From Chromatiales bacterium (GTDB lineage: Bacteria > Pseudomonadota > Gammaproteobacteria > Steroidobacterales > GCA-2729495), in NCBI GenBank assembly GCA_002688175.1, contig NZCC01000077.1, positions 1 through 38,438 on the forward strand: DNA of 38,438 nt, written 5' to 3'. Position 1 is the first letter of the stretch. Each line of letters opens with the position of its first letter. Positions 15,927 to 23,921 of the stretch are shown here, in pieces. The translations under genes and the position numbers were made by a program. The notes under the pieces were generated by a model. That model searched no databases. It was not told the origin of the DNA and saw only the letters and a list, made by a program, of their open reading frames with translations.

Positions 15927-17300
15927 TTGAATTTTCGTGATCTGGTCAGTGAGCTTGAATCACGTGGCGACCTGATCAGGATTCGCAAAGCGGTGAATCC
16001 TGAGTATGAATTGCCGGCGCTGCTGGCACAGGCGGAGGCACGTGATAAAGCGTGCTGGTTCGAGCATATTGCCGGGTCGGATTTTCCGGCCGTTGGCGGG
16101 GTGTTGACCTCGGTGCAGCGCTGGACACTGGGTCTGGGGCTGTCAACAGATCGATTTGCCGCGCCCAATTCTCTTGAGCAATATATCACCGAGGCCGTCG
16201 CTGCACCGGTGGCAGCCATTGTTGCAACAACAGGTCCGGTTTGTGATGTTGTTATCAACGGTAACGATGTCGATACAGCATCGTTGCCCGCACCCTTGTT
16301 CTTCAGTGGTGATTCGCACCGGTTTATCTCTGCCGGTGTCGGGTTTGCGCAGGATCCTGAGACCGGTAAGCAGAATGTCGGTTTTTACCGGTTGCCGATT
16401 CTGGACCGGCGCCTGGTTTCCGTGAGTACCGGTCCCACCAGCGATCTGCGCAGAATTTACAATCTGCATCGGGAGCGCGGTACGAAGCTGCAGATCGCCG
16501 TGGCCATCGGCGTTGCACCCTCCTTGCAGATCGCCGCGGCAGCGGATATCCCGGCAGGTATTGCGGATATTGATGTGGCTGGAGCACTGCAACGTGCGCC
16601 GATTGAATTGGTCAAATGCCAGACCAGCGACATCATGGTGCCGGCCGATGCGGAGTTTGTGATCGAGGTGACGGTTGATCTCGAGACCTGGGTCGATAAC
16701 ACGATGGGCGAGTATGGCGATCAATATGGCAAGACCACATCACCGGTCGCGACGATCGACGCTATCACCCATCGCCGTGATGCGCTGTTTCACGTCATCA
16801 TGGCTGGTATGGGGCGGGAACATAACCAGCTCGGCAGCCTGATGGCTTACCGGATGCGAGCCACGATTCTCGAACGATTGCACGACAGGCATCCGAACGT
16901 AAGGGATGTTTTTGCCGACATGACCCCACGGCGCATGGGTATGCGCGGGCAGGTGGCCGTATCGGTCGATAAAACTTCCGATAATCAGCCGGATGCGATC
17001 ATCAATGACGTATTCGCGATGCAGATCGGTAGATTTCCGATGTCGATGTTGATGCAACGAGTAGTTATTGTCGATACCGATGTCGATATCCGTGATCATC
17101 AGGATGTTGAATGGGCGATCGCAAGTCGAACGATTCATGCCAGTCAATTTTCTGCCCACGAGGATCAAACGGGTCGTGGCGCTTCCGTGATACGGTTTGG
17201 TTTTGATGCCACGGCGCCGCTGGCGCAGCGAACGGTCATGCGGCGACCGGATATACCATCAGCCGAGCAATACGACCTTGATCGTTATCTTCAGGATTGA
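15927..17300 (+). CDS. UbiD family decarboxylase
   Basis: The start is the TTG at 15927, 6 bases after AAGGAGA (15914-15920); the product then begins LNFRDLVSELESRGDLIRI, the usual UbiD opening. The upstream extension to 15837 has no ribosome-binding site. The 457-residue protein shows the central strand with ETWVDNTMGEYGDQYGK, where the family has its conserved glutamate near the prenylated-FMN cofactor, and MQRVVIVDTDVDIRDHQDV of the C-terminal domain. UbiD enzymes reversibly decarboxylate aromatic or alpha,beta-unsaturated acids using prenyl-FMN made by UbiX; no ubiX is in the window. This member is probably not the ubiquinone enzyme, as it stands beside a MarR regulator (convergent), a context typical of aromatic acid metabolism. 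Confidence 0.85.
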   Translation: MNFRDLVSELESRGDLIRIRKAVNPEYELPALLAQAEARDKACWFEHIAGSDFPAVGGVLTSVQRWTLGLGLSTDRFAAPNSLEQYITEAVAAPVAAIVATTGPVCDVVINGNDVDTASLPAPLFFSGDSHRFISAGVGFAQDPETGKQNVGFYRLPILDRRLVSVSTGPTSDLRRIYNLHRERGTKLQIAVAIGVAPSLQIAAAADIPAGIADIDVAGALQRAPIELVKCQTSDIMVPADAEFVIEVTVDLETWVDNTMGEYGDQYGKTTSPVATIDAITHRRDALFHVIMAGMGREHNQLGSLMAYRMRATILERLHDRHPNVRDVFADMTPRRMGMRGQVAVSVDKTSDNQPDAIINDVFAMQIGRFPMSMLMQRVVIVDTDVDIRDHQDVEWAIASRTIHASQFSAHEDQTGRGASVIRFGFDATAPLAQRTVMRRPDIPSAEQYDLDRYLQD

Positions 17301-17384
17301 GTGCTTTTCTTAATCGTACCTGTATCAATCACGATTATTATAAAATCTGAACTTTGTAGCTCGCAGTTTCCAGGCGATAAAGTC

Positions 17385-17897
17385 TCAGCGTTTTTTCCTG
17401 GTTGTATTGTTCTCCTTGAACTCCAACGCCTTTTCTCGCATTTTACTCAGGTCTTCAGCAAGGGTCAGCAAACTCTCAATCGAGTGACCCAGGTCCTGCG
17501 TGAATCTTGCCGCCATTTGGCTCTGTCGTTTGCGCAAAATATTCATGGTCTTAATTCCGCTGGTAGTTAACTGAATGAGTGGAGCCCGACGGTGGTTGGG
17601 GTTGGGTATGGATTTCACCAGTTTCTGATCGCGTAAGCGGTTTACGCTAAGTTGTATGCTCTGGCGTGTAAGTCCCAGGCGCCGGGAAATAGTGGCTACT
17701 GTCATCGCTTCATCACGAATCACCGCCATGGCCTGCCAGCAACCCACGGTTATATTCAGATCCCGGGTTGCCTGCTCCCCGGCGGACAACAGTGTGCCGC
17801 GAAAGCGAAAGACCTCCGATACCAGGAATTGGAAGGCCGTGTCGAAATCCACATCAGGGCCCCAGGCCGTCTTCAGATCAGATGAATTATCATTCAT
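17385..17897 (-). CDS. MarR family transcriptional regulator (MarR-1)
   Basis: A 170-residue winged-helix regulator. The DNA-binding part reads TVATISRRLGLTRQSIQLSV (helix-turn-helix, about residues 66-85) followed by the wing IPNPNHRRAPLIQLT. The N- and C-terminal helices form the dimer and ligand pocket. MarR proteins repress nearby genes until they bind a small, often aromatic, ligand. It is convergent with the UbiD decarboxylase and preceded by a palindromic operator-like cluster at 17951-18005, so autoregulation is likely. The second MarR protein of this window (30991-31443) shares the (N/D)PNHRRA wing, so the two are distant paralogues. The start lacks a strong ribosome-binding site, but the length is normal. 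Confidence 0.9.
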   Translation of the reverse strand: MNDNSSDLKTAWGPDVDFDTAFQFLVSEVFRFRGTLLSAGEQATRDLNITVGCWQAMAVIRDEAMTVATISRRLGLTRQSIQLSVNRLRDQKLVKSIPNPNHRRAPLIQLTTSGIKTMNILRKRQSQMAARFTQDLGHSIESLLTLAEDLSKMREKALEFKENNTTRKKR

Positions 17898-17950
17898 GGT
17901 TGCTATTTAACATATACGGTTTATGAGCGCTTCTCGGATAAAGGATCAGG

Positions 17951-18005
17951 TGACAGTGAATAGTCTATTTGACAGTGAACTGTCAATATTCTAAGGTTCA
18001 CTGTA
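17951..18005. promoter_or_regulatory. Operator cluster and divergent promoter for MarR-1
   Basis: TTGACAGTGAACTGTCAA at 17969-17986 is an inverted repeat of two 8-base arms around a GA centre. The half-site TGACAGTGAA occurs at 17951-17960 and again at 17970-17979, exactly 19 bases apart, and the inverse TTCACTGTA follows at 17998-18006. On the minus strand TTGACA of the palindrome can serve as -35, with CTATTC about 17 bases on as a weak -10 for the regulator. On the plus strand the same palindrome also offers TTGACA. MarR dimers bind such palindromes, so autorepression is a reasonable inference. Confidence 0.55.
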
Positions 18006-18108
18006 CTCCAAAGTATATCAGGGTGTTCGCGGTGCCTCGGTTCTGACGTACATTTTGTAATTTTAAGGCCTGCCGGAATTTTTTCCAGACGGGCCTTTTT
18101 CTTGTTTT
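18006..18108 (+). ncRNA. Candidate small RNA ending in an intrinsic terminator
   Basis: The region between the MarR-1 operator and 18108 has no convincing ORF but ends in a plus-strand terminator-like structure (18065-18108) with a U-rich tail. A plus-strand TTGACA lies in the operator palindrome just upstream. A transcript of roughly 100 bases could start near 18000 and stop there. This is inference from position and the terminator only; the -10 element is not convincing, and the hairpin might simply terminate transcripts of the neighbouring minus-strand gene. Confidence 0.25.
18065..18108 (+). terminator. Intrinsic terminator
   Basis: AAGGCC (18065-18070) pairs with GGCCTT (18092-18097); inside, GGAA and TTCC close a T4 loop with only minor mismatches, and TTTTTCTTGTTTT follows on the plus strand. 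On the minus strand it lies about 120 bases past the stop of the DUF418 gene and is followed by a weaker TTAAAATT tail, so it may work both ways. Confidence 0.65.
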
Positions 18109-18229
18109 GCTGCCGGTGCCAGCGTCCACAGTGTCTGTTAATCTCCACTTCGCCTTGCAGGCGGATGTGCTGAATTGATCCGGACCATCGTCAGTCAGGT
18201 CATTAACAATATTTCAAAAGCTGAGGCTT

Positions 18230-19564
18230 TTATTCGCGGCGTAACGGCTGACGTTTTCGGTAGGTCAGGGAACGCCATATCCATTCAAAGGGTCCAAAAC
18301 GATAGTGGGTCAGCCACCAGTTGCTGAATATAATTTGCACCAGCCAGATTCCGATGACGACAAGATACAGGTAGTAACCGGTGAATTGTCCATACAACCC
18401 AAGACCTACCGTATAGAAAATCAGTCCGCATAAAATGGACTGACCCAGGTAGTTCGATAACGCCATCCGGCCGACAGCGGCAATTCGTGTCATAAGCCAA
18501 TTACCCGGCAGCGCACGGCAAAATAAAAGAATGGTACCGAGGTGTCCAAGACCCACCGCAATACGCCGTACATCGTAATGAATCAGGTTACGCATTTTCA
18601 GAACTGCGTCAAAATTGGCGGCAATCATGGCGCTGCTTTCCCAGGCGGCCACCGGTAAGCCGATGCCGTACCCCAGTACCGCCAGCAACACGTAGGTGCT
18701 GCGCGGTGCCTGCAGGGTCAGAACACCGGAGCGAAACAGTGCCATGCCCAGCAGCATCGCACCCAGTGAATCCAGAAATAATGATTTGATGCCGACGAAG
18801 ATTATTAATATCAGGCTGACTTTCATTCGTGAGATGACGAACTCACCCAGTGCGCCACTGCCGGTAATTCGAATGGATTCCTGAACTTTTGGATCTGCCA
18901 GGTCGGGGTGGGCGCGTTTTTCCTTTATTTCCCATGCGGCCATGCGTGCAGCCTTGGCTTCATCCGGTTTTTCTTCGGCAGTCGGGTCAGCCTGCCACCT
19001 AATGTATTCTTGTTGTAGCGGGATAGAGTCCTGCCATTCAATGGTTCGCAATGTGGCCGGAATTGTGAACACGATAACCGCGAGCAGCAGCAATGCCCGC
19101 GTGCCCAGGTGACGCAGGGGGTATAACAACAGTCCGCATAATCCGTAGATGAATAAAATATCCGCCACCCATAGCAGTGCAAATGCATCGAACAGGCCGA
19201 ATGCCATCAACAGGAAGATGCGGCGATAATAGATTTTTCCGATGGGCGCATCAGGGGCGCCGGCCTGCAGACGACTGACCATGAGTAACATACCGGCACC
19301 GAACAGCATCGAGAATAATGCTCTTTGGCTGCCCTCGAACAAGGTATGTACGATGGCCCAGGTTTGCAGCGGAGCGCCACCCCAGTCGGTGACAATCGAC
19401 GGGTTGTCATAGATTTCCTGTGGGCCGGAGAATGACCAGATGTTCATTATCAGGATGCCGAGTACGGCAAAACCGCGGATGGTATCCAGTGCCTGAATTC
19501 GTTCTGCTGCGCTGACGGGAGCGGTCTCGAGTCTCGGTTGGGGGGTTGCAGTTTCCTGTTTCAT
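18230..19564 (-). CDS. DUF418 family membrane protein (copy A)
   Basis: A 444-residue polytopic membrane protein. The N-terminal segment IQALDTIRGFAVLGILIMNI and the C-terminal FGPFEWIWRSLTYRKRQPLR are the hallmarks of the DUF418 family, with about ten hydrophobic segments between, such as LFLLMAFGLFDAFALLWVAD and ILFIYGLCGLLLYPL. These proteins lie in the acyltransferase-like membrane superfamily and may transport or modify a cell-envelope molecule; no substrate has been firmly shown. It is divergent from a second DUF418 gene at 19683, with a REP-like palindrome between them. The segment around residues 190-235, between membrane spans, is charged and probably cytoplasmic or periplasmic. Confidence 0.85.
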   Translation of the reverse strand: MKQETATPQPRLETAPVSAAERIQALDTIRGFAVLGILIMNIWSFSGPQEIYDNPSIVTDWGGAPLQTWAIVHTLFEGSQRALFSMLFGAGMLLMVSRLQAGAPDAPIGKIYYRRIFLLMAFGLFDAFALLWVADILFIYGLCGLLLYPLRHLGTRALLLLAVIVFTIPATLRTIEWQDSIPLQQEYIRWQADPTAEEKPDEAKAARMAAWEIKEKRAHPDLADPKVQESIRITGSGALGEFVISRMKVSLILIIFVGIKSLFLDSLGAMLLGMALFRSGVLTLQAPRSTYVLLAVLGYGIGLPVAAWESSAMIAANFDAVLKMRNLIHYDVRRIAVGLGHLGTILLFCRALPGNWLMTRIAAVGRMALSNYLGQSILCGLIFYTVGLGLYGQFTGYYLYLVVIGIWLVQIIFSNWWLTHYRFGPFEWIWRSLTYRKRQPLRRE

Positions 19565-19645
19565 GTATTGGTGTCGGTATGTAAGTATCAGCGCATGGAA
19601 GCTGGCTAGTATATAGACAGATCCAAGCGATTTTCGCTTTTCAAG

Positions 19646-19666
19646 AATTGGTGCCAGACACCAATT
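19646..19666. repeat. REP-like palindrome between the DUF418 genes
   Basis: AATTGGTG (19646-19653), a five-base CCAGA loop and CACCAATT (19659-19666) make a perfect 8-bp stem. Short palindromes of the GGTG-N5-CACC type are scattered between genes in many Proteobacteria, often mobilised by REP-associated transposases; none is encoded here. A smaller inverted repeat (AAGCGA-TTT-TCGCTT, 19625-19639) precedes it. Only this one copy was noticed in the window. Confidence 0.5.
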
Positions 19667-19682
19667 TCTTTATATTCACGTC

Positions 19683-21050
19683 ATGGACACCGATGGATCT
19701 AATGGTATGCGACTGACTTCGGAGACTGACGGCGAGGGCGATACAGCAGAGTTAACCGGAGGACCGGTGTCCGAGTCTGGTCGCATCGAGGCACTGGACG
19801 TCGCACGAGGCTTTGCAGTGCTGGGTATTTTGCTGATGAATGTCTGGGCTTTCGCATTGCCGAAAGAAGCCTTCGAGTACCCGGTTATGGTCAAGTCGCT
19901 CGGTCATGGAGTGATGGAGACCTGGGCGGTGACTGTTGTATTGTTTGCCGGTACCCAGCGGGGACTATTTTCATTATTGTTTGGCGCGGGTGCAATGATG
20001 ATTCAGACGCGGCTGGCAAAGCGCGTTTCGGATCAGGGCATCAGGAAAATTTACTATCGCCGAATATTTATTCTGATTGTCATCGGCTTGATCGATGGTT
20101 TTATCTTCATGTGGCCGTCTGACATTCTGTTCGTATACGGCTTATGCGGGTTGCTGTTGTTCCCGGCAAATAAACTGCGGACAGGAGCATTATTGTTACT
20201 GACAGCGGTAGTTTTTATTGTTCCGATCGCAAAACGTAGCGGGGATCTGCAGGAGTTTCAGGCGACCCGGCAAGCCTATGAGGTCGCCCTGACAAAACAG
20301 GCTTCAGGAGTAATACTTGATGAGGCCGACCAACTGGCGCTGGTGACGTGGCCCGAAGAACTACAGGATGCGCGTCCCGGTCTTGATGATGAGCGCATAC
20401 GTCAAACGACAGAGATCATGGCGCGGGGCAGTTTTCGCGATGTATTTATCAATCAGGCCAAGGGCACCATCGTTGTCCAAACAATTGTTAATTATCATTT
20501 TTATTTTCTGGATGCGCTGGGCATGATGTTGCTCGGCATGGTGATTTTCAGGGCCGGGATCCTGACCGGGAGGGCTTCCACGCGGATGCTGGCGGTCATG
20601 CTTGTGCTTGGGGTTGCCATCGGGCTGCCAATTTCGATCTGGAAGGCCAGTTCGATCATCGTTACTGATTTTGCGCCGATCGCACAGGCACGCACCTGGG
20701 TGGTTTACGATGTTGGTCGGGTTGGCATGGTGATCGGCTATCTTGCCGCAGTGTTGCTGTTTTGTCGCGCAGCATGGGGGAACTGGCTTAAGCAGTTACT
20801 GGCGCCAGTCGGACGCATGGCTTTGACCAACTACCTGACCCAGTCGATTCTGGGCGCATTGATTTTCTATAGTTTTGGCCTCGGGTTGTATGGCAAGCTG
20901 GCCGGGTATCAACTGTATCTGACCATCATTCCGATCTGGATCCTGCAAATTATCTGGAGCCGCATCTGGTTAGAACATTTTCACTATGGACCGTTCGAGT
21001 GGGTCTGGCGTTCTTTGACTTACATGCAATGGCAGACGTTGCATCGTTAA
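19683..21050 (+). CDS. DUF418 family membrane protein (copy B)
   Basis: A 455-residue paralogue of the divergent gene at 18230-19564. It has the same RIEALDVARGFAVLGILLMN entry, aligned membrane spans (IYYRRIFILIVIGLIDGFIF, LFVYGLCGLLLFPANKL) and the closing YGPFEWVWRSLTYMQWQTL. The first 30 residues before the domain are acidic and unconserved. No good ribosome-binding site precedes ATG 19683, so a later start is possible, though the domain begins near residue 33 in any case. The head-to-head arrangement suggests duplication with inversion. The product may work as a hetero-oligomer with copy A; that is inference. The serine hydrolase gene follows closely. Confidence 0.85.
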   Translation: MDTDGSNGMRLTSETDGEGDTAELTGGPVSESGRIEALDVARGFAVLGILLMNVWAFALPKEAFEYPVMVKSLGHGVMETWAVTVVLFAGTQRGLFSLLFGAGAMMIQTRLAKRVSDQGIRKIYYRRIFILIVIGLIDGFIFMWPSDILFVYGLCGLLLFPANKLRTGALLLLTAVVFIVPIAKRSGDLQEFQATRQAYEVALTKQASGVILDEADQLALVTWPEELQDARPGLDDERIRQTTEIMARGSFRDVFINQAKGTIVVQTIVNYHFYFLDALGMMLLGMVIFRAGILTGRASTRMLAVMLVLGVAIGLPISIWKASSIIVTDFAPIAQARTWVVYDVGRVGMVIGYLAAVLLFCRAAWGNWLKQLLAPVGRMALTNYLTQSILGALIFYSFGLGLYGKLAGYQLYLTIIPIWILQIIWSRIWLEHFHYGPFEWVWRSLTYMQWQTLHR

Positions 21051-21092
21051 CCCGGGTACAGTGTGACTGTCTTGATCAGAAATACTATTGGC

Positions 21093-22412
21093 ATGAAGCA
21101 TTCATTTTTACATTGGTCTGATATTCATCTGCCAATTGGAGTTGGATTGCTGGTCCTGTTCGCCCTGCAGGTCGGTGCAGCTGAAACTATGCCGGTCCCT
21201 GTTAAAACCGCAACCGAATTGGGGATTATGCAAGGCAGGCCGGTGCCGCTGGATAATCGGGTCACGCTCTCGAACTGGATGGCGGCACCGTATAACCGCT
21301 GGTCTCTGCAGCACATACCGCAGATTCTGCCAATTGCAACGGTATATCGTGGTGATGGGCCAATTGTCGAACTGCCGTCACACAAGCAGGACCTGAGTGC
21401 GCTCTGGTTCACATCGGCTGCAGGTGACAGGCTGACAATTGCACAGTGGCTGACTACGTCATACACTGATGGGTTCATTGTCTTGCAAAATGGTCAGATC
21501 GTCTTTGAAGTTTATTTGAATAATATGCAACCACAGACCCGCCATCTGTCGTACTCCATTTCAAAATCTGTAATCGGTATTCTGGCCGGTATCCTGGTGG
21601 ATGATGGCGATCTTGATCTCGCCAGAACAGTGGAAGAGTACGTGCCTGAGTTACAACACAGTGGCTTTGCCGGTTACACCATACGTGACTTGCTGGATAT
21701 GCTGGCTGCGATCGAATGGAGCGAAGACTACGTGAATCCAGACAGTCCGTGGCGACGCTGGAAGGATTCGATTGGCTGGACGCCGTCAGCCGAAGAAACC
21801 GGTCATGCGTCTCAGGGTAATTATAATTTTCTACCAACCCTGCAACGTGATCCGGCCTGGCCCGGCGGGTTCAAGTACGTTTCACCCAGCGCCGAGGTGG
21901 TCGGTTGGGTGCTGGAAAGGGCAGGGGATGCGCCACTCGCAGAACTACTCAGCAGGAGATTGTGGCCCCCACTTGGTGTGGAGCGTGATGCGTTCATTAC
22001 CACTGACCGTTCTTTCGCCCCGGCTGCCGCCGGTGGCTTTGGCGCTACGCTAAGAGATCTTGCCCGTTTCGGCCAGATGGTGCTGAACGAAGGGACTTTG
22101 AATGAGCGCAGAATTGTTTCAAGAAAATGGATTTCGGACATCCGTTTCAATGGCAGCAACGAAGCCTGGCGCAATGGCCAGTACCGCGGTCGCTGGAATC
22201 CTGATGGGGCATACCGCAGTTTCTGGTACATTTCCGGTGATGCCGATGGCAACTTTGAGGCACTCGGTATTCACGGCCAGCGCCTGTATATTAATCCGAC
22301 GCATAAACTGGTTATTGTCAGGTTATCGTCATATCCCGATGCGGTTAGCAGGGGTGATTACGATCTGAGCTCAAAGGTCATCGCTTCCATACGCTCGGAG
22401 TTACAAGAATAG
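21093..22412 (+). CDS. Exported serine hydrolase, beta-lactamase (class C) family
   Basis: The ATG at 21093 gives a 439-residue protein with a signal segment (LPIGVGLLVLFALQVGAAE); a GTG at 21063 would add ten residues. The nucleophile motif SxxK is LSYSISKSVIGILAGILVDDG and the second motif is probably the tyrosine in WSEDYVNP. The HGQRLYINP segment near the C-terminus may stand at the KTG-like third motif. The family includes beta-lactamases, DD-peptidases and esterases that act on cell-wall peptides, D-amino acid amides or small esters; which one applies here cannot be told. It lies about 40 bases after DUF418 copy B and is probably co-transcribed with it. Ends with TAG. Confidence 0.85.
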   Translation: MKHSFLHWSDIHLPIGVGLLVLFALQVGAAETMPVPVKTATELGIMQGRPVPLDNRVTLSNWMAAPYNRWSLQHIPQILPIATVYRGDGPIVELPSHKQDLSALWFTSAAGDRLTIAQWLTTSYTDGFIVLQNGQIVFEVYLNNMQPQTRHLSYSISKSVIGILAGILVDDGDLDLARTVEEYVPELQHSGFAGYTIRDLLDMLAAIEWSEDYVNPDSPWRRWKDSIGWTPSAEETGHASQGNYNFLPTLQRDPAWPGGFKYVSPSAEVVGWVLERAGDAPLAELLSRRLWPPLGVERDAFITTDRSFAPAAAGGFGATLRDLARFGQMVLNEGTLNERRIVSRKWISDIRFNGSNEAWRNGQYRGRWNPDGAYRSFWYISGDADGNFEALGIHGQRLYINPTHKLVIVRLSSYPDAVSRGDYDLSSKVIASIRSELQE

Positions 22413-22781
22413 TTTTAGCGGCCCTGATGCTGAAGATCATACCGCCGGGCTAAAGATGGTTGTAAAAAAATGTCCTGTCACCTGATGCTGAAGTGGCCAT
22501 GGTTTAAGAAGGCTAATTTTGTCAGCGTTTATTCTTAGACTTTATGGGCGCTACAAAAGAGCCGCTCTTCATGCAGACAGGCCTTTTATTGAAAGCTTTA
22601 AGAAGCATTAGTAATTTCTTGATTATTCGAGTGATTTTATAGACTACTGAGCTTTCCCGCTGGCGATATTTATTTGGCGGATCAGCGGGCTCCATTTGCC
22701 TCGCCCTTGATCATGATTAGTCTGCCGCGTATCGTAAATGGATAAATTTTCACCTTGACAGGTGTTTGGAGGTTAATCGAA
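22413..22781. other. Intergenic region upstream of the repeat protein
   Basis: About 370 bases without a supported gene. CCTGATGCTGAAG occurs twice as an exact direct repeat (22423-22435 and 22481-22493). A short palindrome AAGAGC-C-GCTCTT lies at 22557-22569. The GGAGG at 22768-22772 is the ribosome-binding site of the next gene. No clear promoter was found. Confidence 0.45.
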
Positions 22782-23921
22782 GTGATAAGAATAATTACTC
22801 ATGGGATATCGTTGGGGGATTTCCCGGCTGGTTTGAAGTCATTTCTGAAGCCAGCATTGGCGATGGTACTTATTACGTTGTCTTCCGCTGCAAATGCGGC
22901 CGCGGTGGTATTCGAACTCCACAATCAGACGGCCGGCAGCGGTACCATAAGCACACTGATTACGGATGGCAGCCACCATCAGGGCTTCAACGCTTCAACC
23001 GCAACCTGGGACTGGGATGGCACGACGCTGACGGCGACGGGTCGGTATTCGGCTACCGGCAGCATCGGTAGCAGTGCGTTTTCAACGGCGATCCTGAATG
23101 ACGATATCATGGATCTGTCGATCGATACCGGCGCGGGTTTGGCCACTGCGACGTCGTACGTCTGTAACGAGGGTACGTTCCTGGCAAGTGTGGGCGCCAG
23201 TGGTTGCGGTGGTCACAATCTGGGTGCGAACTTCATGAGTGACAGTACCACGACCTGGGGTCCGGGTCTTGCCACCAGTCAGACGATCGGTGGTGACGAT
23301 GTATTGACCGGCACTGGTGCGCGTGACATTTCGGCGTATGATTTTAATAGTGCGACTTTTGAGGGTACGGCCTTACACCCCGTCGGTGACGGAATGACCG
23401 CCGGGGACCGGGTAATAATCGGCAACGGCATTATGGTGGGAACCGGGGGTGCCGGTGGCGAGACAATGGTTTTTATCGTACCCGGCGGTCCCAGTTGGGT
23501 GCTCGATGATGGTCCGGTCCTGGTGGCTAGCGGTGCAACGATTAATATTGACGTGTTGGCCAATGATGACCTCGCGGATACAACCCTTCAGGCGGTTTCG
23601 ACGCCCGTTGAGAATGTCAGTAGTCTGACTGTGACGGATTCTGTGAACGGTATAACACCTGTTGTCAGCAACACCGATGCCGGCCTCAACCCGCCTCGAG
23701 TAGACGGCTTTCCGAGTCCGGAGGGCGACCTTTCCATCAACTATACGGCGGCGGTGGGGTTTAACGGCAGTGATACATTCACCTACACGGTCACCGATCT
23801 GTACGGTCCTGCGCAAACAGCGACGGTTACGGTCAGCAACATAATCCCGGATGCTGTTGCCGATACCCAAAACGTTAATGGCGACACGACGACCCCGGTT
23901 GCAACCAACATCAACGTGTAG
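22782..23921 (+). pseudogene. Cell-surface repeat protein, N-terminal part, ends at in-frame TAG
   Basis: The start is probably GTG 22782, nine bases after GGAGG. The product has a signal segment (KPALAMVLITLSSAANAAA), then about 200 residues of a strand-rich domain with unknown fold (AVVFELHNQTAGSGT to VFIVPGG), followed by the first cadherin/Ig-like (Big_9/VCBS-style) repeat, DDGPVLVASG to TATVTVSN. A second repeat begins at IIPDAVADTQNV and is cut by TAG 23919-23921 within TPVATNINV. The same frame continues beyond the TAG with TNDTLGDDTNVVTITADPSN, exactly as other repeats read INVLANDTGL. The lost codon is normally leucine, so a TTG to TAG change fits. The rest of the gene is intact (23922-25991). 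Confidence 0.8.

Noticed and set aside
5715-23921. Reassignment of TAG to an amino acid, to explain the two in-frame TAGs
   Set aside because: TAG ends at least four other genes in the window at the expected place (4351, 9410, 22412 and 34566), and other types of damage are present, so decay is simpler.
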